The notes: generated by a model not told the origin, from the sequence alone. A stretch of 64,000 nt of DNA from Pseudogracilibacillus sp. (GCA_026169815.1 JAPFDT010000001.1:1-64000), one strand, 5' to 3'. Counted from the stretch's first letter, positions 40,103 through 50,165 are shown. Numbers and translations are program-made.

Positions 40103-40534
40103 TTAGGCATCTTGCTTAAGCCAATATTTTATCATTACGCCAACTACAATACCAAATACGGCATGTGCTACTACCCAATATAGCCAAGAGATAACAGACG
40201 TAGCACTCGGTGGCTGATTCGTTAGTGCGGTTAAAAAGTAAAGCATCCCACTTCCAGCAGTAAATACAATAACATAAACAGCAATGTGTTTTTCTAATTG
40301 AACGATTTTTGCAAGGTGAAATAAACTGACGACACTGACAAAACAGAAGACGAAATGAAATACATATCCACTCCCATTTATCTTCTCGACGTTTTTCAAT
40401 AACGGAATATAATCCATATTAAATAATAAAATATAAGCATCATTATTTAATGTTACTTGAACTACCTTCAAAAACCCTGCCAAAACAGTGCCAGAAACAA
40501 TACTTGTTATGAGAAGTTTATACAATAACCGCAC
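40103..40534 (-). CDS. Small integral membrane protein, YagU-like
   Basis: A 143-residue protein starting with GTG has four predicted membrane helices (around residues 8-25, 55-78, 85-105, 115-138). The pattern (FHFVFCFVSV; WVVAHAVFGIVVGVMIKYW) resembles DUF1440/YagU inner membrane proteins, but I am not certain. It lies 50 bases before the DUF2207 gene on the same strand and may work with it. Confidence 0.65.
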   Translation of the reverse strand: MRLLYKLLITSIVSGTVLAGFLKVVQVTLNNDAYILLFNMDYIPLLKNVEKINGSGYVFHFVFCFVSVVSLFHLAKIVQLEKHIAVYVIVFTAGSGMLYFLTALTNQPPSATSVISWLYWVVAHAVFGIVVGVMIKYWLKQDA

Positions 40535-40560
40535 CTTTTCACCACCACTTCTATTATTAG

Positions 40561-41007
40561 TTAAGAAGTAACAAAATCCCCACCATCTACGTGAATCGTT
40601 TGTCCAGTCATGTAACTAGAATCAGAAAAAGCTAAAAAGACATAAGCAGGTGCATTTTCTGCTGGTTGCCCACGACGTTCTGCAGGTGTATCTGCTCCAT
40701 GTTGTTCAACCTTTTCCTGATTAAATGTTGCAGGAATAAGCGGCGTCCAAATCGGACCTGGTGCAACCGCATTTACTCGAATTCCCTGATCAGCTAAATT
40801 CAACGCTAATGACCGAGTAAAGAAAGTAATTGCTCCTTTCGTTGCTGAATAATCCATTAATCCTGGAGATCCATTATATGCCGTAATGGAAGAGGTGTTC
40901 ACAATGACATCGCCTTTTTGCATTTGTTTCACAGCAGCTTGTTGGTCGATTTTTTCATATTTATCTTTTTCCCTTGTTGCAATAGAATAAACGCACAGTA
41001 TTATCAT
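40561..41007 (-). pseudogene. 5'-truncated short-chain dehydrogenase
   Basis: The ORF encodes only the C-terminal half of an SDR of the YhdF/YhxC type. Present are VNTSSITAYNGSPGLMDY, the catalytic YSATKGA, LADQGIRVNAVAPGPIWTPL and the end motif YMTGQTIHVDGG. The NAD-binding TGGxxGIG motif and the first ~140 residues are missing; in their place is a short unrelated leader (MIILCVYSIATREKDKYEK). The enzyme cannot bind its cofactor, so it is called a remnant. Confidence 0.85.
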
Positions 41008-41015
41008 GTTTAATA

Positions 41016-41048
41016 AAAAAAGACGATAGACACAAGATGTATCTACCG
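41016..41048 (-). terminator. Terminator of the EamA gene
   Basis: GGTAGATAC...GTGTCTATC with an ATCTT loop is followed by a TTTTTTT run on the minus strand, just after the 41062 stop. Confidence 0.75.
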
Positions 41049-41061
41049 CCTAACTATTTAT

Positions 41062-41931
41062 TTAACTTGCCGTTTCCGTTTCTTGCGCTTTTCTTCCTTT
41101 AAAGAACATGTATGTCATTGCACCTAAAATAATGACATAGCCTATTAAGCTAAATATATCCGGACCTTCGCCGAAAAATGTAAAACTTAAAATTGTCGTA
41201 AAAATAACCGTCGAATAGGTGAATATTGAAATGTCACGAGCAGGTGCATATTTATAAGCAAGTGTAATCCCAAATTGCCCTACTGTCGCAAATAAACCTG
41301 CTAATAATAAGTAAAGCAACTGCCCACCTGTCATTGGTTCATAAAACATAATTAAAAACGGTAATAAAACGACAGTCGAAAAGAACGAAAAATAAAATAC
41401 GACCGTATAAAACTTTTCTCTATTTCCTAACACACGTAATAATGTATAAGCTGCCGCTGCAAATACTGCTGATAATACCCCTATTAAATATGGTATAAAA
41501 TCAACGGATACAGAAGGTTTTACGATGAAAATCATCCCGATAAACGCTAACACAATGGTTACCATTTGAAACGGTAAAACTCGCTCTTTTAAAAAGATAG
41601 CTGAAAAAATAATTACTAAAAAAGGACTCATTTTATTCAACATATCCGCATCTGACATAACTAAATGGTCAATCGCATAAAAGAGAAATACAATCCCCAA
41701 TGTTCCAAATATCGAACGACCTAATAAAACAAGTTGGTTCTCACGTTTACCAAACAACCGTTCTTTATTATATACAACTAAAATAAAAGCAATAATTGCA
41801 GAAACAAAATTTCGGAAAAACGTCTTTTGAATCGAAGGCAAATCCCCTGCCAATTTAACGAATAACGTCATAATTGCAAAGCCAATAGACGATATTAACA
41901 TTAATAAAATACCTTTTACAATATTACTCAC
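41062..41931 (-). CDS. EamA/DMT-family transporter
   Basis: This drug/metabolite transporter superfamily protein has two EamA repeats, about ten transmembrane helices and 289 residues. The start was set at GTG 41931 (product MSNIVKGILLML), which has AGAGGTG in front; the ORF-track start lies in the terminator of the DoxX-like gene. The first repeat ends near INKMSPFLVIIFSAIFLKERV and the second near STVIFTTILSFTFFGEGP, the usual EamA signatures. The exported substrate is unknown. Confidence 0.87.
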   Translation of the reverse strand: MSNIVKGILLMLISSIGFAIMTLFVKLAGDLPSIQKTFFRNFVSAIIAFILVVYNKERLFGKRENQLVLLGRSIFGTLGIVFLFYAIDHLVMSDADMLNKMSPFLVIIFSAIFLKERVLPFQMVTIVLAFIGMIFIVKPSVSVDFIPYLIGVLSAVFAAAAYTLLRVLGNREKFYTVVFYFSFFSTVVLLPFLIMFYEPMTGGQLLYLLLAGLFATVGQFGITLAYKYAPARDISIFTYSTVIFTTILSFTFFGEGPDIFSLIGYVIILGAMTYMFFKGRKAQETETAS

Positions 41932-41953
41932 AAACACACCTCTTATTTTCTTT

Positions 41954-42008
41954 ATCATAAAAAAGCGTGTAGAGTTCATTTAAAATGTCATTTCTACACG
42001 CTTTTTTC
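41954..42008 (-). terminator. Terminator of the DoxX-like gene, bidirectional shape
   Basis: AAAAAAGCGTGTAGA...TCTACACGCTTTTTT forms a stem of 15 bases or more around an AT-rich loop, with A and T tracts on both sides. Confidence 0.88.
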
Positions 42009-42010
42009 AT

Positions 42011-42370
42011 TTATTTAGCTTTTTTATCTTGTCGCGTTTCATTATAACTAAGTAAATTTAATCCAAAAAGAGTGAGCGCAGATTTTGCTCCTTTAACTCC
42101 ATGTCCTGCTTTTAGATGTTTAAATATTGCACCACCAAGTACGATATTCAATAATACTGTCCCAATTCGTACAAACTTTCGTCCGAAAACAGATAGGAAT
42201 AAGAACATTGCCCCAAGCATTTCAATAATACCAACTGCTCGCATTGAATTTCTGGATAAATCAAATTCACTTTCAAATACTTGTGCTGTTTGTTCATCAT
42301 TTTTCACTTTAGGTAATGCGCTTTTTACTACTTTATTCGCTACATAACCATTCACTGTATGTCTTAACAT
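42011..42370 (-). CDS. DoxX-like small membrane protein
   Basis: This 119-residue protein has about three hydrophobic segments (MRAVGIIEMLGAMFLFLSVFG and RIGTVLLNIVLGGAIFKHL being the clearest). The layout resembles DoxX/SURF4-type small membrane proteins. The N-terminal 45 residues are polar. Function is unknown. A GGAGAG site precedes the start, and it is a single gene. Confidence 0.65.
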   Translation of the reverse strand: MLRHTVNGYVANKVVKSALPKVKNDEQTAQVFESEFDLSRNSMRAVGIIEMLGAMFLFLSVFGRKFVRIGTVLLNIVLGGAIFKHLKAGHGVKGAKSALTLFGLNLLSYNETRQDKKAK

Positions 42371-42582
42371 GTAAAATCTCTCCTGTATTTTTAAAGTCTA
42401 ATTATAGTATGACCGACAGAAAAAATATTACACGATTTATCTTTCTAACACAATAAAACTGCTTGTAGGAGTCCGTTTACGTAGTTATAAATTGAATGAT
42501 AAAAATCACTCTCTATCTCTCTCTAAATCTATGTTTTGTGTTGACAGATTAGGGAACGACTTATAAAAAGGAGGTGTTGAAA

Positions 42583-43008
42583 ATGTCTGAGAAGTCTTTA
42601 TATGAACGTCTCGGTGGTATTTATAACATTGCAGCAGTTGTCGAACACTTTGCTAACGCGCTAGCAAAAGATCCAGTTGCAGGAGAAAACTCTTCCAATC
42701 CTTTTCTCAAAGATTGGTATGCAAATAAATCTTGGAGGGCACCTGGATTCATTGTATTAACTACTTTATGGGTTAGCGAAAAAGCTGGTGGTCCTTATAA
42801 ATATGTGAGCACGATTCCTAATGAAGCTAGCTTAGATTTAGAACCAACCCATTACGACATGAAATTAACAGAAGAGGAATTTAATGCAGCAGGACAAGTG
42901 TTAGCTACTATACTCGATCATTTTGATGTACCAGAAAAAGAGAAAAATCAAGTTCTTGATGCCTTCACTGCTCATAAAGATGAAGTCATTAGTGGAACGA
43001 TTAAATAA
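42583..43008 (+). CDS. Group I truncated haemoglobin-like protein
   Basis: This 141-residue protein from ATG 42583 (AGGAGG site; the upstream GTG overlaps it) has the trHb opening SLYERLGGIYNIAAVVEHF and the AGGPYKY motif. The candidate proximal haem histidine is in PTHYDMKLTEEEF. Members bind O2 or NO and are tied to nitrosative stress or redox sensing. Several family positions differ from cyanobacterial and mycobacterial trHbN, including WVSEKAGGP, as in other Bacillus versions. It is a single gene, convergent with the CBS gene across a shared terminator. Confidence 0.85.
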   Translation: MSEKSLYERLGGIYNIAAVVEHFANALAKDPVAGENSSNPFLKDWYANKSWRAPGFIVLTTLWVSEKAGGPYKYVSTIPNEASLDLEPTHYDMKLTEEEFNAAGQVLATILDHFDVPEKEKNQVLDAFTAHKDEVISGTIK

Positions 43009-43077
43009 ATAGAAAATATCATACAACATCTTTCACTACTATATGAATTAAAAACGCTACAAGACAATCTACAAAAA

Positions 43078-43116
43078 TAAAAAGGCACTACTTCCGCAAA
43101 TGGATAGTGCCTTCTT
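43078..43116. terminator. Bidirectional terminator between haemoglobin and CBS genes
   Basis: AAGGCACTA...TAGTGCCTT forms a 9-bp stem with a CTTCCGCAAATGGA loop, between convergent genes. Confidence 0.8.
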
Positions 43117-43151
43117 CATTCATTGTTCAAAAATTTAGCTAATATTATACT

Positions 43152-43607
43152 TTACTCACTCGCAAATAAATGGTTCATAACGTCTTTTCGGGAAACGATA
43201 CCGACAAGTTTTGCCTCTTCATCAATAACTGGCAGACGTTTTATTTTTTTCTTTGTTAAAGTTTTTGCGGCAACTTCTACCTTTTCATGTACAGCAATTG
43301 TTTCTACATCTTCTGTCATCACTGTTTTTACATAACGTCCCATTGATTTTCTTACATCTCTCAAATATTTATTCGGATCACTTAAATAAATAATGCCACC
43401 AAGTATTTCTAAAAACGCAGGTACTTCTACTTCAGCATTATGTTTTAGAAGGTCACCTTCTGTAATAATCCCTGTTACATACCCTTCATTATCTACTACA
43501 GGTAGTCCACTCAAGTCATAATTGTTAAGTAATTTAGCGCATTTTTCCACCGTATCTTCTTCTGCCACTGTAATAACTTCTTTTGTCATAATATCTCTTA
43601 TCAGCAT
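43152..43607 (-). CDS. Protein with two CBS domains
   Basis: This 151-residue protein consists almost only of a tandem CBS pair (Bateman module): residues 1-60 (MLIRDIMTKEVITVAEEDTVEKCAKLL) and 90-150 (VKTVMTEDVETIAVHEKVEVAA). Such stand-alone modules bind adenosine nucleotides or related ligands and regulate partners. No partner is next to it. A GGAGATG site precedes the start. Confidence 0.9.
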   Translation of the reverse strand: MLIRDIMTKEVITVAEEDTVEKCAKLLNNYDLSGLPVVDNEGYVTGIITEGDLLKHNAEVEVPAFLEILGGIIYLSDPNKYLRDVRKSMGRYVKTVMTEDVETIAVHEKVEVAAKTLTKKKIKRLPVIDEEAKLVGIVSRKDVMNHLFASE

Positions 43608-43744
43608 TGAATCATCTCCAGTTCATGATATAATGTTGCTTTTTCAAGTTGATATGTAAGTGTTACAAATTAAATAATCTATCTAAATAATATCACTTAC
43701 TCCATTTGATTGAAAGGCATTGCAACACTATATAGTGTAAAACT

Positions 43745-45481
43745 TTAAGCTAATTGCTGATTAGCAAATGTTCGATATAAAGGATGACAACCAAGTAGTT
43801 CTTCATGAGAGCCTTTTCCAGTAATCGTTCCACCTTCAATAAAGATAATATTATCTGCATGAACTATTGTAGACAACCGATGAGCAATGACAAAAGTTGT
43901 TCTACCTTTCATTAACTCTCCTAAAGCTTTTTGAACGATAATTTCCGATTGACTATCCAAACTTGCTGTCGCTTCATCCATCATAAGCAGTTTTGGATCA
44001 CGTAAAAAGGCTCTAGCTATTGCAATACGTTGCCTCTGTCCACCTGATAACTTCACACCTCGTTCCCCAACTTCTGTATCAAGACCTTCAGGGAATGTAC
44101 GAATAAATTTGTCTGCATAAGCCATTTTAGCAACTTCCCAAAGTCGCTCATCCGAAATACTCTCCGTATGCTCTAGTCCATAGCATAAATTTTCTCTAAT
44201 AGTTCCAACCATCATTGAACTTTCCTGTGATACATAACCAATCTGATTGCGCCATGTTTTCATTGATAATGTATTTACCGGCGTATCGCCAATGCGAATC
44301 ACTCCTTCAGTCGGTTCATAAAAGCGTTCTATCAGGCTAAACATCGTTGTTTTTCCACCACCACTAGGACCTACAAAAGCAACCATTTCTCCAGGATTAG
44401 CCGTAAAAGATACATCATTAATAATCGGTTCATTTGCTTCATATGCAAAAGAAACATTCTCAACATGTATTGGTTTATTTTCAATGTTTTCCTCTATACC
44501 TACTTGTTCTTCTTCTAATGGTTCTTGCAATATACTTACAATTCGTTCTGTCGCTCCTTTTGCTTTTTGTAATTGTGTAAAGAACATCGCAAACGTAGTG
44601 ACAGGCATAATAATTTGAAATAAATAGAGCAAAAATGCAACAAGAGTTCCTGTAGTCATTTCTCCACTCGCGACACGCATTCCACCATATGCAATAATAG
44701 CAACAATGACAAACATGATGACAAATTGTATCGTTGGAGCAATTAAAGCAAATATGCGTGCTTCCCTCAGACCATAGAATAACAAATTGTTAATTCCAGA
44801 TAGCCCTTTTTGTTCTTCTGTTTGTTCAGCTGTAGATGCTTTCATTAAGCGAATATCTCCTAATGTCTGTTGTACATTACCACTAAATATTGCTGTTTCA
44901 TCTTGTAAGTCACGTGATATTTTAGCCATCTGACGCCCTAAAGGTAACATAATCATAATCGTTAATGGAACGGCTATGAGCATGATTAAAGTCATTTTCC
45001 AATCCATAATAATCAATAAGGTAACAGCGCCAATGATGGAAATAATACCTGTTATAAATTTAGGGAAATGTTCAGAAATTAAATCTTTCACGATGTTTGT
45101 GTCATTTACAACACGACTAACAACACTTCCACTTGCTCTTTTATCAAAAAACGGAACAGGTAGTCGAAGTAGTTTCAACCACATTTTTTCTCTTAAACTG
45201 GCGACTATTTTTTGCCCTACTGCTGTTAATAAATATAAGGATAAACCACTTATTAACGCTTGAAATATAAAAGCGACTCCTATCGCAACTAAAAGTGGAG
45301 TACTTAAAGTTGATACTGAAAAATCATCCACTAAATTCTTTGTTAATAATGGGACGACAAGACCTGCTAATGTTGTAATAATACTTGTAATTAAGCCGAT
45401 TATTAACATGGACTTTGGTATATTTGTTGATAACATCAACGAAAAAAACTGTTTTAATCCTGTTTCTTGTTTATCTTTCAT
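43745..45481 (-). CDS. ABC multidrug exporter, fused permease-ATPase
   Basis: This half-size exporter of 578 residues resembles BmrA. The N-terminal six-helix permease domain is followed by an ATPase with GPSGGGKTT (Walker A), the signature LSGGQRQRIAIARA, LLMMDEATASLD (Walker B) and the H-loop AHRLSTI. It should act as a homodimer, exporting drugs or lipids. It is the last gene of an operon with a response regulator and a kinase, which suggests induction by the exported compound or by envelope stress. Confidence 0.93.
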   Translation of the reverse strand: MKDKQETGLKQFFSLMLSTNIPKSMLIIGLITSIITTLAGLVVPLLTKNLVDDFSVSTLSTPLLVAIGVAFIFQALISGLSLYLLTAVGQKIVASLREKMWLKLLRLPVPFFDKRASGSVVSRVVNDTNIVKDLISEHFPKFITGIISIIGAVTLLIIMDWKMTLIMLIAVPLTIMIMLPLGRQMAKISRDLQDETAIFSGNVQQTLGDIRLMKASTAEQTEEQKGLSGINNLLFYGLREARIFALIAPTIQFVIMFVIVAIIAYGGMRVASGEMTTGTLVAFLLYLFQIIMPVTTFAMFFTQLQKAKGATERIVSILQEPLEEEQVGIEENIENKPIHVENVSFAYEANEPIINDVSFTANPGEMVAFVGPSGGGKTTMFSLIERFYEPTEGVIRIGDTPVNTLSMKTWRNQIGYVSQESSMMVGTIRENLCYGLEHTESISDERLWEVAKMAYADKFIRTFPEGLDTEVGERGVKLSGGQRQRIAIARAFLRDPKLLMMDEATASLDSQSEIIVQKALGELMKGRTTFVIAHRLSTIVHADNIIFIEGGTITGKGSHEELLGCHPLYRTFANQQLA

Positions 45482-46573
45482 TTAAATCTGACTCCTTTTA
45501 ATGTCTCGTTGTTGCAAAAAGGTAATATAAAAAGTGGTTCCAGATTCATCACTTTCTACCCGAATAGAAGCATCATGAAGTGTTAATATTGTTTTTACAA
45601 TCGACAGACCAAGTCCACTTCCACTCTTATGACGAATTCTCGCTTTATCCGCTTTATAAAACCGTTCAAATAAATGCATTTTCTCTTCTTCTGAAATACC
45701 AATACCTGTATCCGCTATAATGACAGTTACATTCGCTTCATTTTCAACAAGCTTTAGCGAAATTTCCCCTGCTTCTTCCGTAAATTTAATCGCATTGTTA
45801 ATGAGGTTAAACCATACTTGATTTAACAGTTCCTCATCAGCAGTTAGCCAAGTTGGAGGCATATCAAGTTTCATATCGATTTGCTTTTTTTGCCATTGAG
45901 GTTCACATGCTAGTACTGTATGTTGCAATTGTTGATCCAAACGATAAGTATTTAATGTAAAATCATGATTTTCTGATTCTAAATAAGTCAACTTTAAAAG
46001 ATTGTCACTAATATTGGATAATCGTTTACTTTCTGTTTCAATAATGGTTAAATAATGATTTCGCTTTGTCTTTGATAAGTTATTGTTTTTTAATGCACGA
46101 GCAAATCCACTAATGGACGTGAGTGGAGATTGTATTTCATGAGAAACATTCGAAATAAATTCTTTCCTCATCTCTTCCACTTGCCCCAAATCCTTTGCCA
46201 TTTGATTAATATGATCAACTAATTGATTATAAGGATTATTTGGATTGTCGTGACCATCCATTTTTTCAAGCTTAATTGTAAAATCACCTGTTGCTATTTG
46301 TTGAATCGCATCTGTAATAGATTGGAAAAATTGTTCATGTCGTTGTCCCATTTTTTTATTGAAACGACTGACAATGTACATGGTGACAAAAAATAATACG
46401 AGCCCTCCAATCGATGTCATGATTTGTTGCAACCATACATGAAGGTTCATATCCCATTTATCATAAAGATAATTCAATATAAAGTAAGCAGCCGACCAAA
46501 ATATCGATAAGAGAATAATCATAAGGAAAAGCATACCTATGCGCATAAAGCGCATTTTCCATTTTTGATTCAT
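45482..46573 (-). CDS. Membrane sensor histidine kinase
   Basis: This 363-residue kinase has two transmembrane helices (about 8-32 and 45-65) with only a short loop outside, so it is an intramembrane-sensing type. A HAMP-like region follows (about 80-125), then HisKA (EFISNVSHEIQSPLTSISGF) and HATPase (NLINNAIKF, DTGIGI, GSGLGLSIV). Kinases with such short loops often monitor antibiotics through a transporter. Its start overlaps the regulator stop by four bases, and it abuts the exporter gene. Confidence 0.92.
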   Translation of the reverse strand: MNQKWKMRFMRIGMLFLMIILLSIFWSAAYFILNYLYDKWDMNLHVWLQQIMTSIGGLVLFFVTMYIVSRFNKKMGQRHEQFFQSITDAIQQIATGDFTIKLEKMDGHDNPNNPYNQLVDHINQMAKDLGQVEEMRKEFISNVSHEIQSPLTSISGFARALKNNNLSKTKRNHYLTIIETESKRLSNISDNLLKLTYLESENHDFTLNTYRLDQQLQHTVLACEPQWQKKQIDMKLDMPPTWLTADEELLNQVWFNLINNAIKFTEEAGEISLKLVENEANVTVIIADTGIGISEEEKMHLFERFYKADKARIRHKSGSGLGLSIVKTILTLHDASIRVESDESGTTFYITFLQQRDIKRSQI

Positions 46574-47244
46574 GGAAGTATCTCCAATCGATAACCGAGA
46601 CCGTGTACTGTTTTAATTTGGAATGTTACTTGTTCACTTTTGAATCGGGTTCGTAAGCGTTTAATGTGTACATCAACTGTTCTCTCGTCTCCCTCATAGT
46701 CAACACCCCAAATTTTTTCAATTAATTGTTCCCTTGTAAACGTCTGGTTCGGATAACTAGCAAGTAAAAATAATAACTCAAACTCTTTAAGTGGCAAAAC
46801 ATTATTTTCTCCAGCTTGAATAACCTCATATGTTCTTTTATTTAATGTTAAAGAACCTAGTTGAATAGTTTGCGATATGGATATTTGATATCGTTTTAAC
46901 AAAGCTTTAACCCGTGCAACTAACTCTAAAGGTTCAAAAGGTTTCACTAAATAATCATCTGTACCGATATCAAACCCTTTTAACTTTTCACTTGTTTCCC
47001 TTTTAGCTGTTAGCATTAAAATTGGAAAATCATAGAAACGAGTTAACTCCTTACCTAATTCCCAGCCATCCATATTCGGCATCATAATATCAAGAATAAC
47101 TAAATCAACATGAATGGTTTCTAACTTTTCCAAAGCTTTTACTCCATCCGAAGCTTCATGTACAGTAAAGCCTTCATTCACAAGCAATACATGAACTAAT
47201 TCACGAATATGCGGATCATCATCTACAATAAGTATATTTGTCAT
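46570..47244 (-). CDS. OmpR-family response regulator
   Basis: This 224-residue regulator has an N-terminal receiver (LIVDDDPHIREL; phospho-acceptor in LVILDIMMPNMDG; conserved Lys in YLVKPFEP) and a C-terminal winged helix (TREQLIEKIWGVDYEGDERTVDVHIKRLR). It is the first gene of the regulator-kinase-exporter operon and probably controls it. Confidence 0.94.
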   Translation of the reverse strand: MTNILIVDDDPHIRELVHVLLVNEGFTVHEASDGVKALEKLETIHVDLVILDIMMPNMDGWELGKELTRFYDFPILMLTAKRETSEKLKGFDIGTDDYLVKPFEPLELVARVKALLKRYQISISQTIQLGSLTLNKRTYEVIQAGENNVLPLKEFELLFLLASYPNQTFTREQLIEKIWGVDYEGDERTVDVHIKRLRTRFKSEQVTFQIKTVHGLGYRLEILP

Positions 47245-47594
47245 TTTCTCCGTCCTTTTTTTACAAAATTATCAGATAAGCTCATTCTTTTATTTCCATT
47301 CCTTTAATCACTTAAACATACTATGAATATGTCATTTAAGCGACCTTACGAACTCTTTTCTTTCTTCTACAGGCAAAGTATATCCAAAAGTTATGAACTC
47401 ATTATGAATAATCAGCTTTTTAATGATAGTTTCTACAAAAATTAGTAGCTGTAATACTATCCATGAATGATTACAGCAGAATGTAAGCATATAAATAACA
47501 TGAAAATAATATTAGCATGATTGTGTCCAAACGCAAAAAACGCTACTATAATATAGTAGCGTTTTTATATATTCATATCTTTAAAGAAATTCAT
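47245..47594 (-). terminator. Gap with terminator of the SsuABC-like operon
   Basis: The 350-base gap holds one clear element: AACGCTACTATA/TATAGTAGCGTT followed by TTTTTTG on the minus strand (47535-47566), 28 bases after the 47595 stop. The rest is presumed promoter region of the regulator-kinase-exporter operon; I see no gene. Confidence 0.85.
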
Positions 47595-48368
47595 CTACGC
47601 ATTCATAATTCGTTCTAAAATATTATTTTCTAGTAATGTTAATGAGGAGTCTGTAAATGATCGTGGTCGTGATGCTTCATTCTCAATATCAAGCGTAATT
47701 TCACCATCTTCAATTAATATAATACGATCCCCTAACTTAATGGCTTCACGAACATCATGAGTAACGAGTAGTGCTGTAAATTTTTGATCAAGCCAAAGTT
47801 TTTCAATTAAATTTTGCATTTCCATTCGTGTTAATGCATCTAAAGCACTTAAAGGTTCATCTAATAATAATAATGAAGGATTGTGCATTAAAGCACGAGC
47901 TAGTGCAACGCGTTGTTGTTGTCCGCCAGAAAGCTTAGATGGCCATTCATCTTTAAATGGTAATAGACCAACGTGTTCTAACGTTTTTTCCGCTTCTGCT
48001 TGCCAGTTTCCTCTTAAACCAAGACCAACATTATTTAAGACACTCTTCCATGGGAGCAAACGAGAATCTTGATACATCATTGTTGCTTTTGCTGGGGAGT
48101 TTTTAATTGGTATATCGTTAAAAGTAATGTCACCAGATGTCGGTTTTTCTAATCCTGAGGCAAGTCGAAGTAACGTACTTTTTCCACTCCCGCTTTTTCC
48201 TACTATGACGACAAATTGTCCGGCTTCAATTTCTAATGAAATATCTTGTAAAACAACCTTTTCACCAAAACTCTTTTGCACATGGTATAAATTAATTCGA
48301 ACTGCATCACTATTTTCCACTTTTTCTTTACTTCTATCTTCTAAAACATGTAAGGATGGTTCACCCAT
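47595..48368 (-). CDS. ABC importer ATPase, SsuB/TauB type
   Basis: This is the ATP-binding subunit (257 residues) of a nitrate/sulfonate/taurine-class importer. It shows [19 protein letters not shown] (Walker A), [15 protein letters not shown] (signature), [16 protein letters not shown] (Walker B) and the H-loop [17 protein letters not shown] site precedes the start. It follows the permease by 24 bases in a five-gene operon with an M20 amidohydrolase. Confidence 0.92.
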   Translation of the reverse strand: MGEPSLHVLEDRSKEKVENSDAVRINLYHVQKSFGEKVVLQDISLEIEAGQFVVIVGKSGSGKSTLLRLASGLEKPTSGDITFNDIPIKNSPAKATMMYQDSRLLPWKSVLNNVGLGLRGNWQAEAEKTLEHVGLLPFKDEWPSKLSGGQQQRVALARALMHNPSLLLLDEPLSALDALTRMEMQNLIEKLWLDQKFTALLVTHDVREAIKLGDRIILIEDGEITLDIENEASRPRSFTDSSLTLLENNILERIMNA

Positions 48369-48392
48369 TTGTTTGTTCCTCCTTATTTATTT

Positions 48393-49166
48393 TCACTGAA
48401 TGTAACTCTCATGCCAACTAAGCGCCCTACGTTCGCCCCAGCGAGCGAGCATATCCGCTAGTTTGCCAAACAATGCATACAAAATGATAGTAATAATGAT
48501 TATATCGGATTGCATAAATTCTTGAGCTGTCATCGCTAAGTATCCTATTCCCCTAGTTGTCGCTATTGTTTCTGCAACAATTAATGTTAGCCACATAATA
48601 CCCAGTGAGTATCTCAATCCAACGAAAATGGATGGTAATGCACCTGGAAGTAGAATTTCTCTAAATAGTCTCCAGCCTTTTAATCCGTACATTTTACTCA
48701 TTTCTATATATCCTGCATCAATATTCCTAATTCCATGAAGTGTATTTATATAAATCGGAAACATAACACCAATTGAAACGAGAAATATTTTTGCACCTTC
48801 ATCAATCCCAAACCAAATGATGACAAGTGGAACGAGAGCAAGGTTCGGGATATTCCGGACCATTTGTAACGACGTATCCGTAAAGTTGTAAGAAAACTTA
48901 AACAAGCCATTCACTACCCCTAGAATAAAGCCTATTCCTCCACCTATGAGTAACCCAATTAATGCTCGCACAATACTACCTTGCATATGATACAATAATT
49001 CTCCAGATGTAATTAATGTAAATGCACTTGATATAACCGTGATAGGTGCAGGAATCAATTGGGTTGATACCCATTCGTTCATGGCGATGAGTTGCCAGCC
49101 TACAATAAAGCATATTGGAATAACCCATGGGATAATTTGTTGTATAGCTTTTTTATTCATTACCAT
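48393..49166 (-). CDS. ABC importer permease, SsuC/TauC type
   Basis: This 257-residue permease has about six transmembrane helices and the ATPase-contact loop EMSKMYGLKGWRLFREILLPGALPSI, with the EAA motif typical of SsuC-like proteins. The ATG two codons in (49160) is better spaced from the GAGGTG site than the ORF-track start. It lies between the binding-protein and ATPase genes. Confidence 0.92.
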   Translation of the reverse strand: MVMNKKAIQQIIPWVIPICFIVGWQLIAMNEWVSTQLIPAPITVISSAFTLITSGELLYHMQGSIVRALIGLLIGGGIGFILGVVNGLFKFSYNFTDTSLQMVRNIPNLALVPLVIIWFGIDEGAKIFLVSIGVMFPIYINTLHGIRNIDAGYIEMSKMYGLKGWRLFREILLPGALPSIFVGLRYSLGIMWLTLIVAETIATTRGIGYLAMTAQEFMQSDIIIITIILYALFGKLADMLARWGERRALSWHESYIQ

Positions 49167-49175
49167 TCACCTCAT

Positions 49176-50165
49176 TTATTTTATTGGCATATATTCTGAG
49201 ACATCAATTTTTTCTGGGATTAAATCAATTTCATAATAAATATCTGCTTGCTTCTGTTGGGCGGCAATAATATCTTCGTCGATTAAATCTACCGCATAGT
49301 CACGTCGATTAATGGCAATTTCAATAATTTCACTGTCAATATCTAATGCTTCAGCAACAAGCTCTACAACTTCCGCTTTATTTTCATTTGCCCATTCGTC
49401 CGATTCATCAGTTGCCTCTAAAATTAGATTCACTAATTCTGGATGAGCATCATTAAAATCGACATTAGCATAATAAAATGTGCGATTCGGATAGTCATAA
49501 TCTTTACCTTCTGTTAAATTAATTGTTTCTAAGTCATATTCAGCCCCCGCAAAGAAAGGATCATACGTAGCATAGGCATCGATTTTATTCGTTTCAAATG
49601 CTGTTCGAAGTTGAGCCGAATCACTTAAATAAACCCACTCGACATCATCAACTTCCAAACCTGCATCTTTAATCGCTAAAACTGCTAAATAATGGTGATT
49701 TCCCCCTTTTAATGCTGCGATACTTTTTCCTTTTAAATCTTCAATCGACTCAATACCTGAATCGTCATGAACTAAAATTCCAACACCTTCTGGATTAGGT
49801 AGATCTGCTCCAACATATACTAATGGTTTACCACCTGCTTGTGCATTGATTCCTCCTCCATCTGCTGCATGACCGTAATCAATATTACCTGTAAAGAGTG
49901 CTTCTAATAATTTACCGCCATGAACAAACTCGCGCCATTCCACTTCATATCCTTCTGCTTCAAGCTTTTCTTCTAAAATCCCACTTTCTTTTAATATATT
50001 TAATGTATTTCCTTTTTGGTAACCTACTTTAATCACTTTACCTTCACTGTTTGCATTATCGTCATCCTTGTCAACATTTGCGCTACTTGTGCCACAAGCT
50101 GCTAGAAGAAGGACCGACAATGCAGTAATAATGCCTAATATTAATATTTTATTCTTATGATTCAT
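49176..50165 (-). CDS. ABC substrate-binding lipoprotein, SsuA/NMT1 type
   Basis: This 329-residue lipoprotein has a signal peptide ending LLLAAC (lipobox cysteine near residue 24). The mature part has the SsuA/THI5 pattern: VGYQKGNTLNILKESGILEEKL, then FTGNIDYGHAADGGG, ALKGGNHHYLAV and DAYATYDPFFA. SsuA-like proteins bind sulfonates, taurine, nitrate or pyrimidine precursors. With an M20 amidohydrolase and a VOC protein in the operon, the ligand may be an amide-bearing or aromatic compound; this is inference. Confidence 0.9.
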   Translation of the reverse strand: MNHKNKILILGIITALSVLLLAACGTSSANVDKDDDNANSEGKVIKVGYQKGNTLNILKESGILEEKLEAEGYEVEWREFVHGGKLLEALFTGNIDYGHAADGGGINAQAGGKPLVYVGADLPNPEGVGILVHDDSGIESIEDLKGKSIAALKGGNHHYLAVLAIKDAGLEVDDVEWVYLSDSAQLRTAFETNKIDAYATYDPFFAGAEYDLETINLTEGKDYDYPNRTFYYANVDFNDAHPELVNLILEATDESDEWANENKAEVVELVAEALDIDSEIIEIAINRRDYAVDLIDEDIIAAQQKQADIYYEIDLIPEKIDVSEYMPIK

